Source: Dinoroseobacter sp013215265 (lineage in GTDB: Bacteria > Pseudomonadota > Alphaproteobacteria > Rhodobacterales > Rhodobacteraceae). Taken from it: 64,000 nucleotides of DNA. Positions 34,125 through 42,431 of the stretch are shown one piece after another. Made by a program: the position numbers and the translations under genes. The notes under the pieces are model-generated. The model made no database searches, had not been told where the DNA came from, and worked only from the letters and a program-made list of their open reading frames with translations. Every line of letters starts with the position of its first letter. Position 1 is the stretch's first letter. The DNA is taken from NCBI GenBank assembly GCA_963691755.1, contig OY829366.1:3038001-3102000 (forward strand), given 5' to 3'.

Positions 34125-35415
34125 ACCGCAGCGCCTCAACAGGGTTCATGCGTGCGGCACGCCGTGCCGGAAAGATTGTCACGACAAAGGACAACCCCAA
34201 GGACAAGATCACGGCGGACATCACATCCCTGAATTCGAGGCGCGCGGGAAGTTCGTAGATGCCCCGGATGGACGGATCCCAAACGCCGCCGCCTGCCACG
34301 TAGTTCACAAACGAAAATATAGGTTCGATGTAGATTGCAAAGAGGCACCCTAAAACTACTCCGGCTGCGGTACCAATCAGGCCCGTGAACGCCCCGCAGA
34401 TAAAGAAGACCCGCAGGATCGATCCCTCACTTAGCCCAATCGTACGCAGGATACCCACGTCTCGCCCCTTGTTCTTCACCAGCATGATCAGCCCCGAGAC
34501 GATGTTCATCGCAGCGATCAGCACGAGGATCGACAGTATAATGAACATCACGTTGTCCTCGATATCGAGCGCGCGCAGGAACGAGCCGGACGCGTCACGC
34601 CAGGTCCAGAGCAACGTGTCCTGGCCGCCTGCATTCAGGATCGGCAACAGATAGTCATCGATGGCGTCAGGATCCTTGACCATCACCTCGATTTCATCTG
34701 CGGTATCGCCTCTGTTGAAATACGCCTGCGCTTCGGCAAAGGGCATATAGATCCGGGTTCGGTCGATGTCGAAACGCCCGACGCTGAAGATGTGAACCAC
34801 CTCGTAGGATTTGACGCGTGGACTTGTCCCAAAGGCCGTTCGAACCCCATCCGGACTGATCAGCTTGATGCGATCCCCGACAACGGCATTGAGCTGCAAA
34901 GCGACCCCTGAACCGATCGAGATCCCCTCTGGAAAGCGGCTCAAATCCCCTTGTTCGGACTGCGGATCTACTATCCCCGGAAGACTGTTGAGATCGCTTT
35001 CCGAGATGCCAAAAACCTCGACCCCGGCATTTCGGTTGCGCAGGGTCGACATCACCTGACCGCGTACCAAGGGTGCTGTGCGTGTCACGAAGGGCAATGC
35101 AGCCAGGCGAGCTGCGCGGTCTTCGTAGTCTTCGATGGCGCGTGTGGTCTGGCCGGTCTCTGTCACCCGCAACGTTGTGTAGACCGTCACATGGGCGTTG
35201 GCGCCAAGGATTGTGCCAACGAACTCATGTCTGAAGCCTGAACGGACTGCCAGTGTCGCGATCAGTGCGAACACCGCCAAGGTGATGCCGATCAGGCTGA
35301 TCCAGGTCATCACGCTAACCCCACCTTCCGCACGGCGCGCACGCAAATATCGCCAGGCGATCATCCACTCGAAAGGGGCAAACGGGCCTGGGGTACTGCC
35401 TTTTGATCTGGCCAT
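34117..35415 (-). CDS. lolC: Lipoprotein-releasing system membrane protein LolC/LolE
   Basis: 432 residues. FEWMIAWRYLRARRAEGGVSVMTWISLIGITLAVFALIATLAVRSGFRHEF is the typical LolC/E start; a large periplasmic domain and three C-terminal helices (FIILSILVLIAAMNIVSGLIMLVKNKGRDVGILRTIG, etc.) follow. As in other alphaproteobacteria a single LolC/E-type subunit may form a homodimer (LolF-like). Start is the ATG at 35415 with GGAGG. Confidence 0.92.
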   Translation of the reverse strand: MARSKGSTPGPFAPFEWMIAWRYLRARRAEGGVSVMTWISLIGITLAVFALIATLAVRSGFRHEFVGTILGANAHVTVYTTLRVTETGQTTRAIEDYEDRAARLAALPFVTRTAPLVRGQVMSTLRNRNAGVEVFGISESDLNSLPGIVDPQSEQGDLSRFPEGISIGSGVALQLNAVVGDRIKLISPDGVRTAFGTSPRVKSYEVVHIFSVGRFDIDRTRIYMPFAEAQAYFNRGDTADEIEVMVKDPDAIDDYLLPILNAGGQDTLLWTWRDASGSFLRALDIEDNVMFIILSILVLIAAMNIVSGLIMLVKNKGRDVGILRTIGLSEGSILRVFFICGAFTGLIGTAAGVVLGCLFAIYIEPIFSFVNYVAGGGVWDPSIRGIYELPARLEFRDVMSAVILSLGLSFVVTIFPARRAARMNPVEALRYE

Positions 35416-35682
35416 TTCGGCCTCCGGTCTGAGCTGCTCGGGCGGACCGTGAGGCTTGACGTGCAGGAGGTCAAGCTTTGGCGCCTCAAGGAGGGCAAAT
35501 GCACGAAATCGTGCTCTGCCAAGAACGCATGTTGTAGGATCACATTGATCGGCACGCACCCCTAAGACCAGGTTACTGGACGGTTCGTTTCGCAATCAGC
35601 GGGAATAAGACGCAATTTCCTTCAAGTTTTTGCGCGTTCGATCCGAGTGAAGCTAGGAATACGGTGAACAGATTGTGAGGGA

Positions 35683-36681
35683 ATGGAAATGCCGAAAGAT
35701 AATGAGTTCAGCCCGCAAAACATCACCCAAGATCAGAAAGCAATCTTTTCCTGCGATGCTGAAATGTTTCGCAAGGACTTCACCAAGCTTCCTTTCATGT
35801 TGAACCACAGTTTTGCTGACAGCCAGCTGTTTACGCTCCCCAGACTTGCGCGCGCCGCAGAGCAGCTGATCGAACAGGGACGCGGCCACCGCTTTATGGC
35901 ACGCCAGGGACAGAATGATATCGGCGCAGGTTGGGGCGCGATGCCAACAGTCAAACAGGTTGCCAAAGCAATTGAATCGATCGGTGAACAAAACAGCTGG
36001 ATGAAAGTGTCGGCGCTGAACGAAGCCGATCCTGAATATGTTGAATTTCTCGATGCGGCGACACAACAGATCGAGGATATGCTGGGACGCCCATTCCGCG
36101 AGAACATCACCCACGCACAGATGACCGCCTTCATTTCTTCGCCAGGCGTCGCAGCGCCCTATCACATCGATCACGAGGAAAACTTCTTGTGCCAGGTGTA
36201 TGGCGAGAAAGAAGTCTGTGTGTACGATCCTTCAAGCCGCGAAAATCTTCCGGACAATGAAATTGAGCGGTTCTATTTCGGCAAGATTGACGCCGCGCAG
36301 TACCGTAAGAACATGGACCATCATGGCAAGGTCTTCCACCTGACCCCCGGCAAAGCGGTGCACCATCCTTCGCTTGCCGAACACTGGGTAAAGAACGGGG
36401 ACCAGCCTTCTGTCAGTGTGTCGCTTGTATTCTGTACCAAGCAAATCGATCGACGCGCCTACACCTACCAAAGCAACTTCCTGCTGCGCAAAATGGGGCT
36501 TCGCCAGAAGACGCCCGGGACCTCGCCCCATTGGGATGGTCTGAAAGCCAATGCGATCCACGCGATTTCAAAGCGCAATCCACAGTCCTATCAGGAACTG
36601 ATTTTTTCCGGTCCGTCACGTATCAAGGCCCCTGCACGCCTTGCAAAACGTCTGATCAAAGGCGCGCCCCCAGCCAACTAG
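35683..36681 (+). CDS. Cupin/JmjC-like protein (putative Fe(II)/2-oxoglutarate oxygenase)
   Basis: 332 residues. The central AAPYHIDHEENFLCQVYGEKEVCVYDP carries the HxD of the facial triad, and GKAVHHPSLAEHWVKNG the distal His, as in JmjC/FIH-like hydroxylases. Cytoplasmic. The hydroxylated substrate is unknown. The 3' end meets a bidirectional terminator. Confidence 0.75.
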   Translation: MEMPKDNEFSPQNITQDQKAIFSCDAEMFRKDFTKLPFMLNHSFADSQLFTLPRLARAAEQLIEQGRGHRFMARQGQNDIGAGWGAMPTVKQVAKAIESIGEQNSWMKVSALNEADPEYVEFLDAATQQIEDMLGRPFRENITHAQMTAFISSPGVAAPYHIDHEENFLCQVYGEKEVCVYDPSSRENLPDNEIERFYFGKIDAAQYRKNMDHHGKVFHLTPGKAVHHPSLAEHWVKNGDQPSVSVSLVFCTKQIDRRAYTYQSNFLLRKMGLRQKTPGTSPHWDGLKANAIHAISKRNPQSYQELIFSGPSRIKAPARLAKRLIKGAPPAN

Positions 36682-36704
36682 ACGTGACTGGTTGCAGAAA
36701 AGAA

Positions 36705-36730
36705 AAAGGCCCGACATCTGCCGGGCCTTT
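36705..36730. terminator. Bidirectional terminator between the cupin-like gene and amtB
   Basis: AAAGGCCCG (36705-36713) pairs with CGGGCCTTT (36722-36730); A5 before and T4 after the stem give a rho-independent terminator on both strands for the two convergent genes. Confidence 0.85.
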
Positions 36731-36751
36731 TGAAATTTCGCTTTTCAAAGA

Positions 36752-37933
36752 CTACGATGCGTTGTCGTAGGCACGTTCACCGTGAACGCTCAGGTCGAGA
36801 CCATTGACTTCGGTCTCTTCATCCACGCGCAGCGGCGTGACCAGTCCCACCAGCTTGATCAAAACAACAGTCACAACAATGGTATAAACCCCAACGACGA
36901 CAAGGCCGCCAGCCTGCGCAACAAAGCTGCCAGCCCCGAAAACCGCAATCATCAATGTGCCGAATATACCGCCGACACCGTGGACAGCGAACACATCCAG
37001 CGTGTCGTCGATCTTCAGACCGTTTCGGATCAGGTTCACGGCCTCCTGACATAAGACCCCCGCAATCGACCCGATGATGAGCGCTTCCACAGGTCCCACG
37101 AACCCGGATGCTGGGGTGATGGACGCCAGGCCTGCGATTGTACCTGTAACGATGCCCACGAGTGAAGCTTTGCCGAACTTGATCTTTTCCCACAGCGCCC
37201 ATGTCAGCGATGCGGCCGCAGCAGAAATATGGGTGACTGTCAGCGCCATGGCTGCACCGCCATCAGCTGCCAACTGCGATCCACCGTTAAATCCGAACCA
37301 CCCGACCCAAAGCATCGCAGCGCCGATCATAACAAAACCAGGCGAATGCGGAGGTGTGGTCGAATTGCGGCGGCGGCCAAGGAAAACTGCCAGCAAAAGC
37401 GCCGCGATGCCTGCGGTTTCGTGCACGACGATACCCCCCGCGAAGTCCCGCACACCGGTCTCTCCGAAGATGCCGCCATCTGCCAACATCCCACCGCCCC
37501 AGACCCAATGGACAACAGGCGCATAGCACAGCAGCATCCAGAGGGCCGAGAAGAGCAGAACGAACCCAAATCCAATCCGTTCAACATACGCGCCAACAAT
37601 CAGCGCGGGCGTAATAATTGCGAATGTCATCTGGAAGGCGAAGAAGAGAACTTCTGGCAGGGTACCTGAGAGGGTTTCCGCATCGATCCCGGACAAGAAC
37701 ATCTTATCCAAGCCGCCCCAGAAGCCGCTCGTTCCGCCACCAAAAGCAATAGAATAGCCTGCGACGAACCAAAGAATGCTCATCAGGCATGCGATGGCGT
37801 AGCAATGCATGAAAACGCTGAGCACGTTCCGGGCCCGCACGAGCCCCCCGTAGAACAAGGCCAGCCCCGGCAATGTCATGAACAGCACCAAAGCCGTTGC
37901 AACGATAATCCATGCGGTATCTGCACCGTTCAT
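36752..37933 (-). CDS. amtB: Ammonium transporter
   Basis: 393 residues, eleven membrane helices. NGADTAWIIVATALVLFMTLPGLALFYGGLVRARNVLSVFMH is the Amt start; the twin-His pore appears in DFAGGIVVHETAG and in FAVHGVGGIFGTLM. No signal peptide. Start is the ATG at 37933 with AAAAGGGGGG. Usually glnK is beside amtB, but here no PII gene lies within 1 kb either side. Confidence 0.94.
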   Translation of the reverse strand: MNGADTAWIIVATALVLFMTLPGLALFYGGLVRARNVLSVFMHCYAIACLMSILWFVAGYSIAFGGGTSGFWGGLDKMFLSGIDAETLSGTLPEVLFFAFQMTFAIITPALIVGAYVERIGFGFVLLFSALWMLLCYAPVVHWVWGGGMLADGGIFGETGVRDFAGGIVVHETAGIAALLLAVFLGRRRNSTTPPHSPGFVMIGAAMLWVGWFGFNGGSQLAADGGAAMALTVTHISAAAASLTWALWEKIKFGKASLVGIVTGTIAGLASITPASGFVGPVEALIIGSIAGVLCQEAVNLIRNGLKIDDTLDVFAVHGVGGIFGTLMIAVFGAGSFVAQAGGLVVVGVYTIVVTVVLIKLVGLVTPLRVDEETEVNGLDLSVHGERAYDNAS

Positions 37934-38126
37934 GGCGTTCCCCCCCTTTTCCATACCTCAAGTTGGTGCCGCAAAAAGCGGCAGTCACGCGCGAGGAAAA
38001 GAAGCGAAGGGAGAATTGACCGCCTAATAATACATCAAAATGCAAAACGATTAGGATGTAATCACATAATTAGCGCATTTGCATAATATTTAGACATTCG
38101 AGAAAACTGTAAGACGCGACCCAGCG

Positions 38127-38750
38127 CTATCCCAAAAGGGTCCTGACAGGGTCCACAAGCGCCTCCCCAAGTGCCCGACTTCCCAGCGCGTCAAGATGCA
38201 CCCCATCAGGCAAAGCCCCGGACGTTACGCTGGCCGCATCGAAGAACCCGCAGCCCGCTTCATCTGCGAGACCCTTAAGGTATCCCGCGAGCTTTCTGGG
38301 CTCTTCAAGATCGCGCGCGGTAAACCAGCCTTCGCTGTCCTGAACCGGGCATGGCGGCGAGACGATCAGGATCTGAGGAACCCAAGACGGGTCGAGATAG
38401 GGATGATTTCGCACAATCTCGACAAGCCGGGTCACCCCGCGCAGAGCTGCGCGCGCCGATTTTTCAGCCACCATGATGTCGTTGATCCCCAACATCACGA
38501 TGAAAAGGTCGAGCGGTTGATGACTGTGCAAGAGCGTCGGCAGCACATCGCAGCCTGCGCGCAGATAGCTGGCCTTTGGGTCTCCAAAGACGGTCGTGCG
38601 CCCATTCAGCCCCTCGGAAATCACCTCATAGCTGAGACCGAGACCGTTCTGCAGCGCGATGGGCCAGCGGTCGCTACGGGCATGGCGCAGACCAGCGTCG
38701 GGTGGCGCGCCGAAGGTGAGGCTGTCGCCGAAAGCAAGGATCGTTTTCAT
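38127..38750 (-). CDS. SGNH/GDSL-type hydrolase (esterase)
   Basis: 207 residues. The four blocks are present: GDSLTFG (nucleophile Ser), GLNGRT, GIND, and DGVHLD (catalytic Asp-His). No signal peptide, so cytoplasmic. Related to arylesterases/acyl-CoA thioesterases of the SGNH family. Substrate unknown. Confidence 0.88.
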   Translation of the reverse strand: MKTILAFGDSLTFGAPPDAGLRHARSDRWPIALQNGLGLSYEVISEGLNGRTTVFGDPKASYLRAGCDVLPTLLHSHQPLDLFIVMLGINDIMVAEKSARAALRGVTRLVEIVRNHPYLDPSWVPQILIVSPPCPVQDSEGWFTARDLEEPRKLAGYLKGLADEAGCGFFDAASVTSGALPDGVHLDALGSRALGEALVDPVRTLLG

Positions 38751-39160
38751 GAGCCTGAGGTTAAGTCAAACCAGCAGGAAGGCATAGGAAAATACGCGTC
38801 GGCACTTTTACACCGACCTCGTTTGAGAATTGGCTCAACATGGAAAGTTCAGGAGAGAAGCGGCGCCGCCCCAACATCGGGACATCAACGGTTCTAAAGT
38901 GAGCCTGCGTTTTCCGCAGCCCATAGCCCTTCCCCGGGGGCGATAATCCCGGGATCGTCACATGTGGTTCGGGCGTCCGGGTGTTTTGCCCGAACAGAAC
39001 CAAGTCCTGAAGGTGCGAGAGGCGGTTGAAAGCCGCATCCCGCGTTGGATCCAACAAGTGAGGATTTAGGCGCTTAACATTAACCAGCCGCTAAGCGACC
39101 GTGCGGTGAACAGGCCGGCGCGCAACGCAAGGTCAGATGAAGCGGTCAGCGCCAAACTGA
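38751..39160. other. Hairpin-rich gene-free region between the SGNH hydrolase and proS
   Basis: About 410 bases without a credible gene. Several hairpins follow one another: GTCGG/CCGAC (near 38801-38820), TTGAG/CTCAA (38823-38838), CTGCG/CGCAG (near 38907), an exact 8-bp stem GTTCGGGC/GCCCGAAC (38967-38974 with 38988-38995), GCGG/CCGC, and the palindrome GTTGGATCCAAC (39044-39055). The density suggests a structured RNA of unknown class. A 98-codon minus frame (38761-39057) has no protein-like features. Confidence 0.35.
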
Positions 39161-40498
39161 TCAAACGCCTGCGTAAATCTCTACGACGCGTGCCACGGCA
39201 TCCTCCGCACTTAGCTCCACGCTTTCGCCGGTTTTGCGCGAGGTCAGCTCGACAACACCGTTTTTCAGACCCCTTGGCCCCACGGTGATGCGCCATGGCA
39301 AACCGATCAGGTCCATCGTGGCAAACTTGCCCCCTGCCCGCTCGTTCCGATCATCGTAAAGCGGTTCCAGCCCGGCTTTGGTCAGGGCTGCATAGAGACC
39401 TTCGCACGCCGCATCGGTATCCCCATCGCCCTGCTTGAGGTTTACAATGCCGCAATGGAACGGCGTGACGCCCTCGGGCCAGATGATACCCTTATCGTCA
39501 TGGCTGGCCTCAATGATCGCCCCAAGAAGGCGTGACACGCCGATGCCGTGGCTGCCCATGTGAACGGGAACCTTGTTACCGTCCTTGTCCTGCACAGAAG
39601 CCCCCATGGCCTCGGAATACTTCGTGCCAAAGTAGAAGATCTGGCCAACCTCGATACCCCGCGCCACACGGCGGCGCTCTTCGGGGATCTCGTTGAACGC
39701 AGCCTCATCATGGGTTTCATCGGTGCGGGCGTATTTGGTGGTGAACTCTTCCATGATCGCCTGGCATTGCTCCACGCTGTCATAGTCGATCTCGCGATCA
39801 CCAAAGGTCAGATCGGTCACGGCGCTGTCGTAAAACACCTCGGACTCGCCCGTTTCTGCCAGAACCAGGAATTCGTGGGTGTCATCGCCGCCGATTGGGC
39901 CGGAATCTGCGCGCATCGGGATCGCCTGCAGTCCCATGCGTTCGTAGCTTCGCAGGTAACTGACGAGGTGACGGTTATACGCATGCAGCGCGTCTTCCTT
40001 GGTCAGATCGAAATTATAGCCGTCCTTCATGTAGAACTCGCGGCCGCGCATCACGCCAAAGCGGGGGCGGATTTCGTCGCGGAACTTCCACTGGATGTGA
40101 TAAAGCGTCAGGGGCAGGTCCTTGTAGCTGGTGACATTGGCACGGAAGATGTCCGTGATTAGCTCTTCGTTTGTCGGGCCGTACAGCATGTCGCGCCCAT
40201 GCCTGTCGGTGATCCGCAGCATTTCCTGGCCATAGTCGTCATAACGTCCGCTTTCGCGCCACAGATCTGCCGATTGAAGCGTCGGCATCAGCATCGGGAT
40301 GTGGCCCGCACGGATCTGCTCTTCATGGACGATATCTTCGATCTTCTTGAGCACTTTGAAGCCCAGAGGCAGCCAGGAATAAATTCCGGCGCTGGCCTGT
40401 TTGATCATGCCAGCACGGAGCATGTAGCGGTGGCTGACGATCTGCGCCTCGGCGGGCGTTTCCTTGAGGACGGGCAGGAAGTAACGGGTCAGGCGCAT
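39161..40498 (-). CDS. proS: Prolyl-tRNA synthetase (short alpha-type)
   Basis: 445 residues. Class II motifs: MLRAGMIKQASAGIYSWLPLGFKVLKKIEDIV, LYGPTNEELITDIFRANVTSYKDLPLTLYHIQWKFRDEIRPRFGVMRGREFYMKDGYNF, SHGIGVSRLLGAIIEASHDDKGIIWP. The large editing insertion of the E. coli type is absent, as in alphaproteobacterial ProRS. Charges tRNA-Pro. Start is the ATG at 40498; the frame extends upstream without family support. Confidence 0.95.
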   Translation of the reverse strand: MRLTRYFLPVLKETPAEAQIVSHRYMLRAGMIKQASAGIYSWLPLGFKVLKKIEDIVHEEQIRAGHIPMLMPTLQSADLWRESGRYDDYGQEMLRITDRHGRDMLYGPTNEELITDIFRANVTSYKDLPLTLYHIQWKFRDEIRPRFGVMRGREFYMKDGYNFDLTKEDALHAYNRHLVSYLRSYERMGLQAIPMRADSGPIGGDDTHEFLVLAETGESEVFYDSAVTDLTFGDREIDYDSVEQCQAIMEEFTTKYARTDETHDEAAFNEIPEERRRVARGIEVGQIFYFGTKYSEAMGASVQDKDGNKVPVHMGSHGIGVSRLLGAIIEASHDDKGIIWPEGVTPFHCGIVNLKQGDGDTDAACEGLYAALTKAGLEPLYDDRNERAGGKFATMDLIGLPWRITVGPRGLKNGVVELTSRKTGESVELSAEDAVARVVEIYAGV

Positions 40499-40647
40499 GG
40501 GCTCTCTCTCGGGCGGTGACTGATTTGGGTTTCGTCTAGGCGATTGGTCTTGAACGGGCAAGACGGGCGCAGGGTTTCGCAGCCAACTGCTTGCTCTTTC
40601 CTGCGCCACGGCCCATGTCTAAGGCAATCTAGGAAGGTAAGGCGCGC

Positions 40648-41721
40648 ATGGGACTGCCAGTAAGACAACAAGCCGTGTATTGGGGGATCGCCGCTGCGGT
40701 GTTCCTACTTCTGCTCTGGGCGCTTGGTGATGTCATCCTGCCCTTTCTGGTGGGTGGCGCCCTGGCCTATTCCCTCGATCCGCTTGCCGATGCGCTGGAA
40801 CGTTTGGGACTTTCACGCATTCTGGCGACAATCACGATCTCGCTTATTACGATCGTCATCTTTGTCCTCGCAGCCCTGATCGTCATCCCCCTTATGATCG
40901 ATCAGTTGCTGGCATTGGTGAATGCCGCCCCGGAACTGTCCCGGCAACTGCAATCAGGCCTGTCAGAACGCTTCCCAGCGCTCGAAGATCCGGACTCAAC
41001 CCTGCGCCAATCGCTCGCCAGTTTCGCAGCCTTCATTCAGTCCAAGGGCGGCGCTTTATTAAACCAGGTCCTCGCGTCTGCCGTGTCGGTCATCAACGCT
41101 GCGATCTTCATTATCGTAGTCCCGGTTGTAGCCTTCTATCTGCTACTGGACTGGGACAACATGATCGCCCGGATCGACGCGTTGCTGCCGCGGGATCATG
41201 CGCCGGTCATCCGAGATCTCGCCTATCAGATCGACCGCGTACTGGCGTCCTTTGTGCGGGGCCAGCTGACCGTATGTGTTATTCTGGGCAGCTTCTATTC
41301 GATTGCGCTGATGATGACGGGGCTGAGCTTCGGACTGATCGTGGGCGCCATTGCAGGGTTACTGACCTTCATCCCCTATGTCGGATCTCTGGTCGGAGGC
41401 ACTCTGGCGATCGGGCTTGCGCTGTTCCAATTCTGGGGCGACTGGCTCTGGATCGCGCTCGTTGCAGTGATCTTTTTCGGCGGACAAATAGTGGAAGGAA
41501 ACATCCTGACCCCGAACCTCGTGGGAGGATCGGTTGGCCTGCATCCTGTCTGGCTGTTGTTTGCCCTATCGGCCTTTGGTGCGCTCTTTGGCTTTGCAGG
41601 CTTGCTGGTCGCTGTGCCTGTTGCGGCCTCCATTGGCGTTCTGATTCGCTATGGGACGAGCCGATACACGTCCAGCAGATTGTACCGGGGTGTCATCGGA
41701 CAGGATGACGGAGACGCCTGA
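40648..41721 (+). CDS. AI-2E/PerM-family membrane transporter
   Basis: 357 residues, about seven to eight helices with a soluble part between helices 2 and 4. LPFLVGGALAYSLDPLADALERLGLSRILATI and the end FGALFGFAGLLVAVPVAASIGVLIRYG are family signatures. Substrate unknown; relatives export small molecules or ions. Its TGA overlaps the start of the hda gene (TGATG). Confidence 0.88.
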   Translation: MGLPVRQQAVYWGIAAAVFLLLLWALGDVILPFLVGGALAYSLDPLADALERLGLSRILATITISLITIVIFVLAALIVIPLMIDQLLALVNAAPELSRQLQSGLSERFPALEDPDSTLRQSLASFAAFIQSKGGALLNQVLASAVSVINAAIFIIVVPVVAFYLLLDWDNMIARIDALLPRDHAPVIRDLAYQIDRVLASFVRGQLTVCVILGSFYSIALMMTGLSFGLIVGAIAGLLTFIPYVGSLVGGTLAIGLALFQFWGDWLWIALVAVIFFGGQIVEGNILTPNLVGGSVGLHPVWLLFALSAFGALFGFAGLLVAVPVAASIGVLIRYGTSRYTSSRLYRGVIGQDDGDA

Positions 41722-42422
41722 TGGCTGAACAATTGCCGCTTGACCTGCCTCTGCGTCCTGCGCTTGGGCGTTCTGAGTTTGCGGTGTCTTCGGCAAATTC
41801 CGACGCAATGCGGCTGGTGGAGGGATGGGAAACCTGGCCCCAGGGAAAGCTCGTTCTTTATGGCCCGGAAGGGTCAGGCAAAACCCATCTGGCCCATGTC
41901 TGGGCGGATCTTTCCGGCGCGGTCGTTCTTCAGGCAAACGCGTCTGAAATAACAGAGACCACGGCCAAGTGCGTTGTCGTGGAGGACGTGCCTGAAATTG
42001 GGGGTGAGGTCGCGCTTGAGGAAGCCCTGTTCCATCTCCACAACCGCATCCTTGCGCAAAACGGACGTCTTTTGCTGACTGGGCAGGCCACTCCCGCTGC
42101 CTGGCCGATTGCACTGCCGGATCTGGCCAGTCGCGTGCAGGGAACCCTGTCTGTCGCCCTTGATACGCCCGACCAGGACCTACTGTTATATATTCTTCTA
42201 AAACTTTTTGCAGACAGGCAGCTGACCCCATCCCCAAAGGCCCTTGCGACATTGGTTTTGCACATGGAACGTTCATTCGCCGAAGCCGGTCGACTGGTCG
42301 CCGAGATGGATCGAAGGGCATTGGTCGGGCGGCGCAAGATCTCTGATGCGCTGGCGCGTGAGGTACTTGGACTGTCAGAAGCAACAGTACGCCCCCTTCC
42401 CTTGGACGACGCAGACACTTAA
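41721..42422 (+). CDS. hda: DnaA-related regulatory protein Hda
   Basis: 233 residues. The N-terminus carries the beta-clamp-binding QLPLDLPLRP motif (residues 4-13), followed by a DnaA-like AAA+ module with Walker A GPEGSGKTHLAHVWAD and the arginine-finger helix near AFADRQLTPS; the DNA-binding domain is absent. HdaA of alphaproteobacteria stimulates DnaA-ATP hydrolysis to stop re-initiation. Ends 9 bases before ppk1. Confidence 0.9.
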   Translation: MAEQLPLDLPLRPALGRSEFAVSSANSDAMRLVEGWETWPQGKLVLYGPEGSGKTHLAHVWADLSGAVVLQANASEITETTAKCVVVEDVPEIGGEVALEEALFHLHNRILAQNGRLLLTGQATPAAWPIALPDLASRVQGTLSVALDTPDQDLLLYILLKLFADRQLTPSPKALATLVLHMERSFAEAGRLVAEMDRRALVGRRKISDALAREVLGLSEATVRPLPLDDADT

Positions 42423-42431
42423 ATCTCTGTC

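Noticed and set aside
37934..38000. Sigma-54-like promoter before amtB (GGCAC...TTGA on the minus strand)
   Set aside because: The distance between the two elements is one base short and the -12 element lacks GC, so sigma-54 use cannot be claimed.
38761..39057. 98-codon minus-strand frame in the hairpin-rich region
   Set aside because: No ribosome-binding site, no family features, and multiple hairpins run through it.
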